Shown here one piece after another: positions 17,501 through 25,739 of a stretch of DNA of 64,000 nt. Made by a program: the position numbers and the translations under genes. The notes under the pieces were generated by a model. It saw only the letters and a program-made list of their open reading frames with translations. It did no database searches and was not told where the DNA came from. How positions within the stretch are numbered: the first letter of the stretch is position 1; every line of letters begins with the position of its first letter. The stretch comes from Cystobacter ferrugineus (GTDB taxonomy: Bacteria; Myxococcota; Myxococcia; Myxococcales; Myxococcaceae): NCBI RefSeq assembly GCF_001887355.1, contig NZ_MPIN01000001.1, positions 1,263,785 through 1,327,784 on the forward strand, in the 5' to 3' direction.

Positions 17501-19836
17501 TCAGTCCTTGGAACCAGCCTTTCCCCGAAGTGCAGCAGGGCCTCCTCGGCGCCTTCCGCCACTCGCTTCAAGTCGGGGACACCACGGTTGCCGCCTACAG
17601 CAACCTCCTTGTCGCCACGACCCGCCTGGCCATGGGCCACCACCTGGAGGAGGTCTACCAGGAGTTGATCGTCCACGGCGAGTTCGCGCGCAAGTCGGGG
17701 TTCCTGGATCCCCAGGAGGTGCTCCTCCTGCTTCAGCGCTTCGTGCAGCAACTGCGCGGGCACACCCTCTCGTTCGACACGCTGAACGGAGACGGCTTCG
17801 AGGAGCAGTCCTTCGAGGCACGGATACCCGGGGGCATGATCCGCACGTGGAGCTCCTATTGGATCATCAAGCTCCAATCGCGCTTCATGTGCGGCGCCTA
17901 CGCGGAGGCCCGCCAGGCAGCGGACAAGGTCGCCGAGCTGCTCTGGGTTCACAATGACATCTTCCACCTGCGCGGATTCCACCTCTTCCGCGCCCTGACC
18001 CTGGCCGCGTGCTTCGAGGGCGCCACGTCAGAGGAGCAGCGCCAGTTCCTCGAGGCCATCCAGTCGCACCAACGGCAGTTCGCGCGGTGGGTGGAGAACT
18101 GCCCCGAGAACTTTCGCGCGCTCGAGCGGCTGGTGTCCGCGGAACTGGCTCGCCTCGAGGGACGGTCCGAGGAAGCCACGCGTGCCTATGAGGAGGCCAT
18201 CCGCTCGGCCCGGGAGAAGGGTGCCCTCCAATACGTGGGCCTGGCCAGCGAGCTCGCCGCGAATTTCTGGCGCACCCGGCAGGCGCCCATCGTCGCTCAG
18301 ACCTTCGCGCGTGAAGCCCGGGCGGCGTACTGGCAGTGGGGCGCCCTGGGCAAGGTCCAGCAGATGGAGTCCCTCTGGCCTCACCTCTCTTCCTCCTCGA
18401 GCACCGAGGAAGAGCGGACGACCCGCGGTACGGAGTCCGACCGCCTCGACGCGCTCACGGTCGTCAAGGCCCAGCAGGCCGTCTCCAGCGAAATCGTCCT
18501 GGAGCGTCTGGTGACCACGCTGCTGCGCGCGGCCATCGAGAACGCGGGCGCCCTGCGAGGTGCCTTGTTGCTGCCCCACGGGAACACGCTCTCGGTGGCC
18601 GCCCTTTTTGATCCTTCCCGGGAGGAAGCGGACCCCGGGCTGCCGTGGACACTCCTCGCCTATGTCCGGCGCACGCGCGAGCACGTGCTCATCGGCGATG
18701 CCTCCAAGCCGCACCCCTTCTCGTCCGATGAGTACCTGGCCCACAGCGGAGCACGCTCGCTGTTGTGTCTGCCCTTGTTGAGGCAGGAGCAACTCTCCGG
18801 GGTGCTCTACCTGGAGAACAACCTGACCACCAATGCCTTCAGCCCCGCGCGTCTGACGATCCTGGAGCATCTGGCCTCCCAGGCCGCCATCTCCATCGAG
18901 AACGCCCGGCTCTACGAGGACGTCCAGCGCGCCAGGATGGAACTGCGCCGGGCCAATGAAGAGCTGGAGCAGCGGGTGGAGGAGCGCACACGCGAGCTCG
19001 AACAGGCCCAGGCCCGGCTGGTGGACACCGCGCGGGAGGTGGGCATGGCGGAGGTGGCCTCCAACGTGCTGCACAACGTGGGCAATGTGCTCACCAGCGC
19101 CGTCGTCAACCTCGAGACGATGCGTCAATCCGTGGGCGCCTCTCGCGTGGGCCGCCTGAAGCGGGCCACCTCCCTGTTGCTGGAGCACCGGGCGGACCTG
19201 GCTGGCTTCCTGGCGGAAGGTGCTCGCGGCAGCCACCTGCTGGGCTATTTCTCCGCTCTGGCCGACGAGCTGGTGCGCGAGCAGACGCGCCTCATGGAGG
19301 ACATGGATGCGATGGGCCGGCACATCGAGCACATCCGAGCCATCGTCCAGGTCCAGCAGACATACGCCAGGACCACGCTCCTGACGGAGGAGTGCGACCT
19401 GGCCCAGCTCATCGATGATGCCCTGCGCATCCAGTTGCCGGTGCTACAGCGTCACGGGGTGTCCGTCCGCCGTGAGCTGTCGCCCGTGCCCAAGGTGAAG
19501 GTGGACAAGCACAAGGTGCTGCAGATCCTCATCAACCTGCTCAGCAATGCCACGCACGCGCTGGACCCGATGCCCGAGGGGATGCGCCACCTGTGGGTGC
19601 GCCTGAGGGCGGAGGGGCCGATGGCGCGCATCCAGGTGGTGGATGACGGGGTGGGAATCGCTCCCGAGGTGAAGGGCAGGCTGTTCTCCCACGGCTTCAC
19701 CACGCGCAAGGGGGGCCATGGCTTCGGACTGCACTCCAGCGCGCTGGCGGCACAGCTGCTGGAGGGCCGCCTGACCATCGAGAGCGAGGGACCGGGCAAG
19801 GGCGCCGTGTCCACCCTGGAGCTTCCCCTCACCTGA
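14569..19836 (+). CDS. Giant Ser/Thr kinase - AAA ATPase - GAF - histidine kinase fusion
   Basis: 1755 residues from ATG 14569 (14533 also possible; a TACAAT box sits at 14503-14508). Order: Ser/Thr kinase domain (about 5-270; Lys36, HKDIKPSN at 126-133 where HRD is usual, DFG 147-149); AAA/NACHT-like ATPase with Walker A GYAGIGKSS (327-335) and Walker B VVFLDDLQWAD; a long alpha-helical TPR-like middle; GAF near 1360-1475; coiled coil; an HNVGNVL-type phospho-acceptor box (H1502); HATPase with N1660 and DDGVGI. The architecture is the known trifunctional kinase/ATPase/sensor kinase class, cytoplasmic, often controlling development. Stimulus unknown. Confidence 0.95.
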   Translation: MLDIPGYRVLSTLRATGSNVLLQAVREADGLPVIIKTPLTATPGRTESERYRREFAILQRLRDVRGVARPHACERLGERPVLLLERMEGQTLSESTGQPLELPRFLSLALSLASTLEEVHCRDVIHKDIKPSNILLEPSGEARLIDFGVATLQRVEHLDAGPTHLVEGTLAYMSPEQTGRMNRAVDYRTDFYSLGVTFYELLTGHHPFQGRDALEWFHAHMARKPRPPHELNPRVPPSLSAIVLKLLAKVAEERYQSAAGLQADLERCREALSQGVREVFPLGTRDTPTRFQLPQRLYGRQAQVATLLEGFERVARTGRPELFLVSGYAGIGKSSVVQELHKPVVERRGLFLSGKFDQFQQDVPYVTLAQTLRGLVQQVLAGSEEELARWREQVNRAWEGRGRMLVDLVPQLEVLVGPQPALQEVPPREAQRQLHWVVRQFSSVFATRERPMVVFLDDLQWADLASLQLLAHLLSGPEALPVLWIGAYRDNEVKPSHPLLLALEEVREAGVRVTDLRLEPLSVAQVEQLVADALPGAAREVVVPVSALVHEKTGGNPFFLLQLLVALHQDGLLVRVPGSGWRWDAEGGRAREYSENIVDFMVGKLRQFPPGTQHLLRLAACVGDHFSLQLLGTLAHLGEVGEVEQGLEPALREGMLVRTGPEQYRFLHDRIQQAAHCLLSEAEREALHLRIGRLLLESLSPEELRESIFDVVGQLNAGMALIEDPTERHQLARLNAEAGCKARAAVSLRPAITCFTTAFALIPGDPWATDPELAFKVRLEQALCSFMQGDIAEARRVVEELRPRARTPSDIVAVYTLKQDVHFAAREGQEGMACMLECLALLGMPLPRHPSQEETMAVHEEVWALLGARSIESLIELPPMAHPDMKLVVRALLKLFYAAAATSKNLVIIALSRMVSLSLRHGFVDATASGCSWFGLIIGTYFNRYREGLAFARLALGFTERYNLPTSRAGVLLCLQYISPWNQPFPEVQQGLLGAFRHSLQVGDTTVAAYSNLLVATTRLAMGHHLEEVYQELIVHGEFARKSGFLDPQEVLLLLQRFVQQLRGHTLSFDTLNGDGFEEQSFEARIPGGMIRTWSSYWIIKLQSRFMCGAYAEARQAADKVAELLWVHNDIFHLRGFHLFRALTLAACFEGATSEEQRQFLEAIQSHQRQFARWVENCPENFRALERLVSAELARLEGRSEEATRAYEEAIRSAREKGALQYVGLASELAANFWRTRQAPIVAQTFAREARAAYWQWGALGKVQQMESLWPHLSSSSSTEEERTTRGTESDRLDALTVVKAQQAVSSEIVLERLVTTLLRAAIENAGALRGALLLPHGNTLSVAALFDPSREEADPGLPWTLLAYVRRTREHVLIGDASKPHPFSSDEYLAHSGARSLLCLPLLRQEQLSGVLYLENNLTTNAFSPARLTILEHLASQAAISIENARLYEDVQRARMELRRANEELEQRVEERTRELEQAQARLVDTAREVGMAEVASNVLHNVGNVLTSAVVNLETMRQSVGASRVGRLKRATSLLLEHRADLAGFLAEGARGSHLLGYFSALADELVREQTRLMEDMDAMGRHIEHIRAIVQVQQTYARTTLLTEECDLAQLIDDALRIQLPVLQRHGVSVRRELSPVPKVKVDKHKVLQILINLLSNATHALDPMPEGMRHLWVRLRAEGPMARIQVVDDGVGIAPEVKGRLFSHGFTTRKGGHGFGLHSSALAAQLLEGRLTIESEGPGKGAVSTLELPLT

Positions 19837-19857
19837 TGAGAGGGATGGAGGCCGTCG

Positions 19858-20562
19858 CTACAGCGGCACCTCGAGATCCGAGGGCTGCCGGGGCGCCACC
19901 TCCAGGGTGGTCTCGTACTGCGTCGACAAGCCCGTCACCTGGATGGTCTTTCCCTCCGAGAGGGTGTTGAGCGTGGCCGGGTCGAAGCCGGCCGACCCGT
20001 GGAAGTACACCTGCACCTCGCCCGAGCCGTCATCGACATACAACTCATAGCCGTAGGGCAGTTCAGCATTGATGGGCCGGGTCACCTTGGCGCTGATGCG
20101 CACGAGCAGGCCCTCGGTGGACTCGCCCACGTCTCCGGTGCGCACGTCCTTGGCTTCCACCTGCTGGGTGCCGGACAGCGTCTCCACGGAGCCGGGCTCG
20201 CTCTCGAGGATGCGCACGTTGAACTCGTCGTTCAGCGTGCCCGTCACGCGGACGCGGGCGCCCAGCCCGAAGCCGAGCTTCTGTGCCAGCTTCACGTAGA
20301 TGCCACCGGTGTTGTCCTGGATCGCGAAGCCCTCGTTCTCCAGGGCCGAGACGAAGGTCCCTGGCTGCACCGTGACGTACCCCTCCACGATCACCTTCGT
20401 GCCGTTGGCGCGTCCGCGCGCCTCGGCGATGGTCATGCTCTGGGGCTGTTCGGGGCCCGGGTCCGGCTGCTCGCAGGCCGCGAGCACCACCGAGAGCGTC
20501 AACAGGAGAAAGCGCGCCCCCATGGGCAGGCGCGAGGAGAATGCCGACGAAGAAAGGGTCAT
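19858..20562 (-). CDS. OB-fold-type exported lipoprotein
   Basis: 234 residues. Signal with lipobox LAAC, then a Pro/Glu linker. Two beta-rich repeats of the kind seen in exported nucleic-acid-binding OB-fold domains (YhcR/DUF5689-like) follow. The first runs IVEGYVTVQPGTF to FAIQDNTGGIYV, GARVRVTGTL; the second LLVRISAKVTRP to YELYVDDGSGEVQVYF, GKTIQVTGLS. There is no catalytic domain. The order fits a secreted OB-fold binding protein; ligand not known. It converges with the giant kinase gene and is separated from the upstream RiPP-like operon by a hairpin. Confidence 0.7.
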   Translation of the reverse strand: MTLSSSAFSSRLPMGARFLLLTLSVVLAACEQPDPGPEQPQSMTIAEARGRANGTKVIVEGYVTVQPGTFVSALENEGFAIQDNTGGIYVKLAQKLGFGLGARVRVTGTLNDEFNVRILESEPGSVETLSGTQQVEAKDVRTGDVGESTEGLLVRISAKVTRPINAELPYGYELYVDDGSGEVQVYFHGSAGFDPATLNTLSEGKTIQVTGLSTQYETTLEVAPRQPSDLEVPL

Positions 20563-20707
20563 GAGGCGCGAACTAATAACCCCTTGAATGGAGCGTCAAG
20601 AAACAGGGGGATGGCGCATGGTCATCCGTTCGGAACTCATCTGCGCTGGGGGGGGACGAGGAGGATGACCCGGGCCTGCCAGGAAGCCACGGGCTTTCAT
20701 CTTCCGC

Positions 20708-20739
20708 CGCCGCGGCCGTGGAGCTTCAGGGCCGCGGCG
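20708..20739 (-). terminator. Perfect 10-bp hairpin at end of RiPP-like operon
   Basis: The arms CGCCGCGGCC and GGCCGCGGCG are exact complements with a 12-nt loop, ending 10 nt after the stop of the 46-codon peptide gene. No T-run follows, so it may act with Rho or as a 3-prime stabiliser. Confidence 0.6.
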
Positions 20740-20748
20740 TCCGGTGAA

Positions 20749-20889
20749 CTACTCGAACTGCGCGTGCGGAGGCAGCCAGTCGCGCTCCTGGGCGGAGCCC
20801 TGGGTGACGACGGGGGCCTCGAGCATCTCGGTCTGCTCCATCAGCTTCTGGAGGAACTCGAGCGTCTGGGTCTGGTTCTCGGCGTTCAT
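20749..20889 (-). CDS. Putative RiPP precursor peptide (46 residues)
   Basis: Too short for routine gene calling; read directly on the minus strand. The ATG at 20889 overlaps the TGA of the PqqD-like gene (ATGA), and AAGGAGGT sits 7 nt upstream, a near-perfect ribosome site. The N-terminal half is acidic and helical (TLEFLQKLMEQTEMLE), as leader peptides are. It is followed by a Pro/Gly-containing segment PVVTQGSAQERDWLPPHAQF and a final Glu. No cysteine, so no lanthionine or disulfide chemistry. Translational coupling to a recognition protein and an oxygenase-like enzyme makes a modified-peptide substrate the best reading; an unrelated small protein is the alternative. Confidence 0.75.
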   Translation of the reverse strand: MNAENQTQTLEFLQKLMEQTEMLEAPVVTQGSAQERDWLPPHAQFE

Positions 20890-21188
20890 GTGTACACCTC
20901 CTTGGCTTCGGACTTCCTTACGACGTCGATCCTCTCCAACTGGGCGAGTCCGGCCTGGAGCTGGCTCCAGGCCTCGTCGGGAGAGAGCTTGCGCGAGACG
21001 GCGGCCAGGTAGGCCTGACGGAGCTGTTCCTCGGTCTTGCCGTCACAGAGCTCGAAGATGAGCCACGCATTCAAGTTGAGCCAGTGCAGCCTCGGACGGG
21101 AGGGCGTGAACACCAGCAGATAGCCATGCTCCTTCAGGGGACGGAGCCTGAGGTCCGGCGTCTTCGTGTAGCGCACCTGCGCGGACAT
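20886..21188 (-). CDS. PqqD-like RiPP recognition protein
   Basis: 100 residues. The pattern is that of PqqD/RRE proteins, which present leader peptides to modifying enzymes: an N-terminal beta-rich stretch (LRLRPLKEHGYLLVFTPSRP), then LNLNAWLIFELCDGKTEEQL, which is the characteristic LN..A..I..LCDG.T turn, and a helical tail. Family members are about 90 residues, as here. It begins 8 nt after the HExxH gene and overlaps the precursor gene by 4 nt, so the three form one translationally coupled operon. Confidence 0.85.
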   Translation of the reverse strand: MSAQVRYTKTPDLRLRPLKEHGYLLVFTPSRPRLHWLNLNAWLIFELCDGKTEEQLRQAYLAAVSRKLSPDEAWSQLQAGLAQLERIDVVRKSEAKEVYT

Positions 21189-21196
21189 GTGTCACC

Positions 21197-22378
21197 TCAA
21201 GCGTCCCAGTCGACGAAAGGAGCCATGCACTGCTGCAACCAGCGCGTCAGGTGAAGGCCCTCGGGCGTGAGCCAGGGCGCCCAGGTGGTGCGCAGGTGTT
21301 TTCCGAGAAAGCGCGTGCGCTCCACCGAGAGCCCATACGGGACGCTCCTGTTGTTGCGCGACACCGACATGGCATGGCGGTTGTCCGTGTAGCTGCCCGG
21401 CTCGCCGAACTCCCGGAGCAGCACCGGGTCCGCCAGGTCGGCCGCGGCCCGGTACAGCTCGATGTGCGCGTAGACGTGGAACGCGAAGACGGCGCGAACC
21501 ATGGACCAGGGAATGTTGCGCCAGGGAATCTCCAACGGGCCGCTGTGGGGAGCCACGAGCGTGTGGGCGCGCACGACGTCGAAGAGCTTGAGGTGCAGCC
21601 CCTCATGCAGGAGGTGTCCGGCGGCGTCCCAGGGGTTGCGCAACTGCTCCGGCGACATGAAGACGGTGGAGGGAATGCCATCTCCTCCCGAGGCGGACAT
21701 CATCTTCCCGCCCTCCACTTCCACCTCCAGGAGGCAGATGGAGCTGATGTGTCCGAGCGCACTCGGACCGACCTCGGGCAACACCCGCGTCAACAGGGAG
21801 CAGGCGCGGTCGAGCCGCGCCACCTGCTCTTCCTCTGGCTGGATGATGCGCCCGGGGCGGGTTCCCCGGCTGGAGTAGACCCTGTCGAATCCCTCGCGAA
21901 GCTCGCGCAGGATGGGGTCCTCGGCATGCGCGAAGTTCCACACCCAGATGTCCTGGCGCGGCCCCACCCGGAAGCGCCGGCTCATCCGCGCCTCGCAGGG
22001 CCCGTCGACGTCCGTGCGCTCCAGGGCCTCGGCCGCCAGCGCGAGCAGCTCTTCCAGCTCCGTCTGGGGCGCGGCCAGCGCGCCCTGCTCGAGCTTCTTG
22101 AAGGCCGCCTCCATCACCTTGCGGACGAGGGGGTCTCGATACAGCCGCCGGGCTCGTGCATCGCCCCCCTCCGTGAGGCGGGGCAGCAGCGCGGCGACCG
22201 CCGGCAGCCGCTCGGCGAACAACTCCAGACCGAACTTGTAGCGCTCCAGCACCAGCGCGGAAATCCGCTTGGAGTCGCCAAACACCGGGTGTCGCGTCAG
22301 CTCCCGGTCGGCGGTTCGAATCGCTTCCTGGAGGGCCGCCTCTTCTCCCTGACCGCGGAGGCGCTCGCTCATCTCCAT
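21197..22378 (-). CDS. HExxH-type putative peptide beta-hydroxylase
   Basis: 393 residues from ATG 22378, with AGGAG 9 nt upstream; a GTG at 22438 is the long alternative. The C-terminal half carries HLLHEGLHLKLFD, with metal motif H258-E259-x-x-H262. It is followed by AFHVYAHIELYRAA, which matches the layout of the HEXXH-domain family that NCBI names aKG-HExxH-type peptide beta-hydroxylases. That family uses iron and 2-oxoglutarate rather than zinc. The N-terminal half is helical. Neighbours (PqqD-like protein and short peptide) fit peptide tailoring. No peptidase or exporter lies next to it. The family call rests on motif layout, so it should be tested by profile search. Confidence 0.7.
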   Translation of the reverse strand: MEMSERLRGQGEEAALQEAIRTADRELTRHPVFGDSKRISALVLERYKFGLELFAERLPAVAALLPRLTEGGDARARRLYRDPLVRKVMEAAFKKLEQGALAAPQTELEELLALAAEALERTDVDGPCEARMSRRFRVGPRQDIWVWNFAHAEDPILRELREGFDRVYSSRGTRPGRIIQPEEEQVARLDRACSLLTRVLPEVGPSALGHISSICLLEVEVEGGKMMSASGGDGIPSTVFMSPEQLRNPWDAAGHLLHEGLHLKLFDVVRAHTLVAPHSGPLEIPWRNIPWSMVRAVFAFHVYAHIELYRAAADLADPVLLREFGEPGSYTDNRHAMSVSRNNRSVPYGLSVERTRFLGKHLRTTWAPWLTPEGLHLTRWLQQCMAPFVDWDA

Positions 22379-22501
22379 GGGTGACTTCTCCTCCACAAGC
22401 CGAGACGACGAGGAAGAAGCCACTCTGGCATGAATCACCGTGCAATCATAGATGACTCATTTGTTTTGATTTACCTGAATAAATCCAAGCAGTGCTCCCC
22501 C
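22379..22501 (-). promoter_or_regulatory. AT-rich promoter region of RiPP-like operon
   Basis: Markedly AT-rich for this genome (GATTTATTCAGGTAAATCAA, then TATGATT on the minus strand). Two short dyads of the TGANTCA type lie at 22430-22437 and 22452-22460, about two helical turns apart. The -10-like TATGAT is plausible but no clear -35 was found. Confidence 0.4.
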
Positions 22502-22512
22502 TCAGGGGGGAG
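22495..22512 (-). terminator. Hairpin spanning stop codon of MFS-spermidine synthase gene
   Basis: A 7-bp perfect stem CTCCCCC/GGGGGAG with a 4-nt loop overlaps the TGA stop (22502-22504). It is followed on the minus strand by TGCTTGGATTTATTC. Probable terminator separating this gene from the operon downstream. Confidence 0.5.
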
Positions 22513-25500
22513 GAGCGTTCGCGCCATCCTCGAGCAGGGCAGGAGGCTCCGTGGCGATGAAGCGCGAGAGGTCCGTGAGCGCCGCGTCCTCCAGGGCGTG
22601 GTGCGTCTCCACGTAGCAGTTCGCGCGCTTCTCCAGGAAGGATCTGTTCCAGGGCATGTGGGGCTCGTAGGGCGCGAAGGCCTCGACGCACCGTTGGGGA
22701 AACCCCAGGCTCATGGCCAGCATCAGACGCGTCCGCCTGCGGTTGCTCTCCCCCCGGTGGTTGGAGAAGGGCCGGGCCAGCGCGTTCCACAACCGCTCTC
22801 CCAGGGCGGCGTCCTTCCGGGCGATGCTCTCGCTCAGGAACATGGACTGCTCGAGCAGGTTGTTGTTGCTCCAGGGCACCTGGTGAAGCACGGCGAAGGC
22901 GCCCTCGAGCGACTGCGTGGCCTCGGCATGGCGGCCCTGGCCCTGCAACCACTGGGCGCGCAGGTACCTGGCATCGAAGGGACGCGAGACTTCCAGCCGC
23001 TCCAGCAGGGGCAGGGCGGCTTCATCGCGTTGCTGGACCAGGAGCTCGCCCACCAGCCTCAACTCCATGGCGTCCTGGGGCTGCCGCTGCGTCTGCTGCC
23101 ACAGCTTCAACGCCTCGGGGAGCTGCTGGCGGGTATAGGCGTCATGCACGGCGCGGTGGGCCTGGAGCTGGCTGGCGTTCAGGTCGGGCCGCTTGGGCGG
23201 GTCCCACTTCGAGGCGAACAGCCGGAGCTCCTCGACGCGCTGCCAGTCCACCGTCCCTCGCGCCACCTCCAGCCGGTCCGCGCCCAGGTCGATGCCGAGC
23301 TGGCGCAACTGCTCCGTGGAGAAGCCCGTGTGCGGGCGGCCCACGCTGCGAGCGAAGGCGAACTCCACGTAGGACAGATCATCCGTGTTGATCAACGCCT
23401 CCTGTCCCTGGGACAGGCGCAGGGCGAGGGCGGGGCCCGCGACGAAGTGGGACAGGACTCCCTCCAGCTCCGTGGTGTCCCACGTCGCGGCCAGGGCCCG
23501 GCGGTAGGGCTCCTGGGCCACCCGGGCCCGCATGCGCTCCAGGTCATGGCGCCACGGCTCCGCGGTGGCCATCAAGATGAGGTCGCCGGCCTGCGTCTGC
23601 CAGGTCTCCACGGCGCCGAACTCGGAGGACAGGGTGGCGTAGATGCTGCGCACCGTGCGCGAGTCCACCTCGTAGGTCTGCACCCACTGCAAGAAGATGC
23701 CTCCGGGCGCCAGCCGCCGCCGCACTCCCTGGTAGAACTCCTGGGAGAAGAGACTGGCGATGCCGGCCCGGTACGGGTTGGAGGGCTCGGAGAAGATGAT
23801 GTCGTAGGTCTCATGGGAGGCGAGCAGCACCTCGCGCGCATCATCGAAGATGATGTTCACCTTGGGGTTGTCCAGCACGCGCTCGTTGACGTCCGCGCAC
23901 TGGCGCGCCATCTCGATGATGGCCGGTTCGATCTCCACCGTGTCCACGCGCTCCATCTCCGGCACCGAGCCCAGCCAGCCCGAGGTGCTGCCGGTGCCCA
24001 GTCCGATGACGAGGGCGCGGCGCGGATTCGGATGGGCGAGGGCTCCGATGAGTCCGCCCATCACCTGGGTGCTCGCATCGCCCACGCTGTTGCCATCCGA
24101 CTTGCCATTGACGAAGAAGGACAGGCCGTCACCGCCGAGGATTCCCACGCTGCTCTCCACTCCATCGGCTTCCCACAGCAAGGAATTGCGCAGCCGCGCC
24201 GTTGAATCGCGCAACTCCTGGGTGGAGCCCGTGTCCACCCGGCTGCGTCCGGCGCCGATGCCGCTATGCCGCCAGACGACGGAGGGCCCCTCGGCCGTGA
24301 GCAGGACGACGGTGATCGCGGCCGCCAGCAGCGAGGGCACCAGCCGGGAGGGGGGCACCCGCTCCCAGCGCAGGGACATTCCCGCCGCCACCAGGCCGAG
24401 CACCACCAGCACCCCGCCCACCGCCCGCCACACGCCGGGGGCCGTCAGCAGGGGCAGTAGACCGAAGCCGCCTGCCAGCGAGCCCACGATGGAGCCCACG
24501 GTGTTCCACGCGTAGGCCAGGCCCACCTGACGGCCCACGTGCTCGCCGCCCCGTCCCAGCAGCGCCAGCAACAAGGGGAACTGCACGCCCGAGACGAAGG
24601 CGGCGGGAAACACCACCAGCCCGGCGAGGACGGTCCAGCCCAACACCAGGCCGCTGAAGCCGAAGACGGACAGGGGCCGCGTCATCGTCGCGAGCACCGC
24701 CACCTTGTCGCCCAGGGCCAGGGGCACGGCGAGCAGCAGGGCCTCCAGGACGCACGTCAGGGCGAAGCCTCGCAGGGTGGCCGGACGCGTCTGGCCCCAG
24801 GCCGCGTAGGCCGCGCCCCCCAGGCCAATGCCCGCCAGCGCCACCATCAGGATGAGGCCGAAGGTGAAGGTGGAGCCTCCCAGCAGGGGGCTCGTCATCC
24901 GGTACCACACCATCTCCATGAGGAAGAAGGCGAAGCCCACCAGGGCCGCCGCCGTGAGGACGAAGGCGCGGGGGGGCAGGGGGAGCGCCGGGGTGTCCTC
25001 GGAGGGGGCAGGGGCATGCGCCTGGTCCGGCTCGGACTCGGGCAGACCGCGCGCCACCGAGCGCGCCACGAGCGCGACCAGCACGTTGAGCAGACTGGCC
25101 AGCCACAGCGTGGTGCGGGTGCCGAACACCTCGAAGAGCAGGAAGGTGGACGCGGTGGCGCCCGCCACGGCCCCCAGGGTGTTGAGGCCGTAGAGCACCG
25201 CGAGTGCCCGGCGCCGGATGTCCTCGGGAGTCTCCGCGGCGCGCGCGGCCGCGGGCAGGGTTCCGCCCATGAGCAGCGTGGGCACCGCGAGCACCAGCGT
25301 CGAGAGCAGCAGCCGGACCAGGGAACCCACGCCCAGGCCCAGCGACACCGTACCGCCCAGGGTGACATAGAGGGTGCGTACCAGCCACACGAGCAGCGGT
25401 GTCAGCGCCGCGCTCAGGGCGATGAGCAGCTCCAGGTCGGCGTAGAAGGCCAGCGGACGCTTGTTCCGGTCCACGCGCGCCCCGAGCAGGGCGCCTCCCA

Positions 25501-25660
25501 GGCCCATGCCGCCCATGAAGATGGCCAGCACCGCGGCGGATGCCGCCGTGGAGGCTCCGAAGATGAGGCGCAACTCGCGCTGCCACGCCGTCTGGTACAC
25601 GAGGGCACAAAATCCCGAGCCGAACAGCAAGGGAGCGATCTTCCAGACACGTGCGTTCAT
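22502..25660 (-). CDS. Fused MFS-like membrane protein / spermidine synthase with TPR tail
   Basis: 1052 residues. Start ATG 25660 (MNARVWKIAPLLFGSGFCAL); a longer open frame upstream lacks protein character. Residues 1 to about 550 hold a dozen or more TM helices with MGGTLPAA and YGLNTLGAVAGA, the signature of the fused MFS/spermidine synthase family. Residues about 590-790 form the spermidine-synthase-like Rossmann domain: VIGLGTGSTSGWLG, VEIEPAIIEMA, FDDARE and IIFSEPSNPYRAG. The remaining 260 residues are helical and TPR-like. The substrate of this family is not established. Confidence 0.9.
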   Translation of the reverse strand: MNARVWKIAPLLFGSGFCALVYQTAWQRELRLIFGASTAASAAVLAIFMGGMGLGGALLGARVDRNKRPLAFYADLELLIALSAALTPLLVWLVRTLYVTLGGTVSLGLGVGSLVRLLLSTLVLAVPTLLMGGTLPAAARAAETPEDIRRRALAVLYGLNTLGAVAGATASTFLLFEVFGTRTTLWLASLLNVLVALVARSVARGLPESEPDQAHAPAPSEDTPALPLPPRAFVLTAAALVGFAFFLMEMVWYRMTSPLLGGSTFTFGLILMVALAGIGLGGAAYAAWGQTRPATLRGFALTCVLEALLLAVPLALGDKVAVLATMTRPLSVFGFSGLVLGWTVLAGLVVFPAAFVSGVQFPLLLALLGRGGEHVGRQVGLAYAWNTVGSIVGSLAGGFGLLPLLTAPGVWRAVGGVLVVLGLVAAGMSLRWERVPPSRLVPSLLAAAITVVLLTAEGPSVVWRHSGIGAGRSRVDTGSTQELRDSTARLRNSLLWEADGVESSVGILGGDGLSFFVNGKSDGNSVGDASTQVMGGLIGALAHPNPRRALVIGLGTGSTSGWLGSVPEMERVDTVEIEPAIIEMARQCADVNERVLDNPKVNIIFDDAREVLLASHETYDIIFSEPSNPYRAGIASLFSQEFYQGVRRRLAPGGIFLQWVQTYEVDSRTVRSIYATLSSEFGAVETWQTQAGDLILMATAEPWRHDLERMRARVAQEPYRRALAATWDTTELEGVLSHFVAGPALALRLSQGQEALINTDDLSYVEFAFARSVGRPHTGFSTEQLRQLGIDLGADRLEVARGTVDWQRVEELRLFASKWDPPKRPDLNASQLQAHRAVHDAYTRQQLPEALKLWQQTQRQPQDAMELRLVGELLVQQRDEAALPLLERLEVSRPFDARYLRAQWLQGQGRHAEATQSLEGAFAVLHQVPWSNNNLLEQSMFLSESIARKDAALGERLWNALARPFSNHRGESNRRRTRLMLAMSLGFPQRCVEAFAPYEPHMPWNRSFLEKRANCYVETHHALEDAALTDLSRFIATEPPALLEDGANAPPP

Positions 25661-25739
25661 CGGATCCTGGTCCGGGGGAGGGGAGGCCCGGACGGCGTCC
25701 GATTGAATCAGCCGGGTTGCGTCCTGACAAAGGACTTCG

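Noticed and set aside
22439-24205. Long + strand frame opposite the MFS-spermidine synthase
   Set aside because: Antisense shadow; the minus frame has TM helices and a Rossmann domain.
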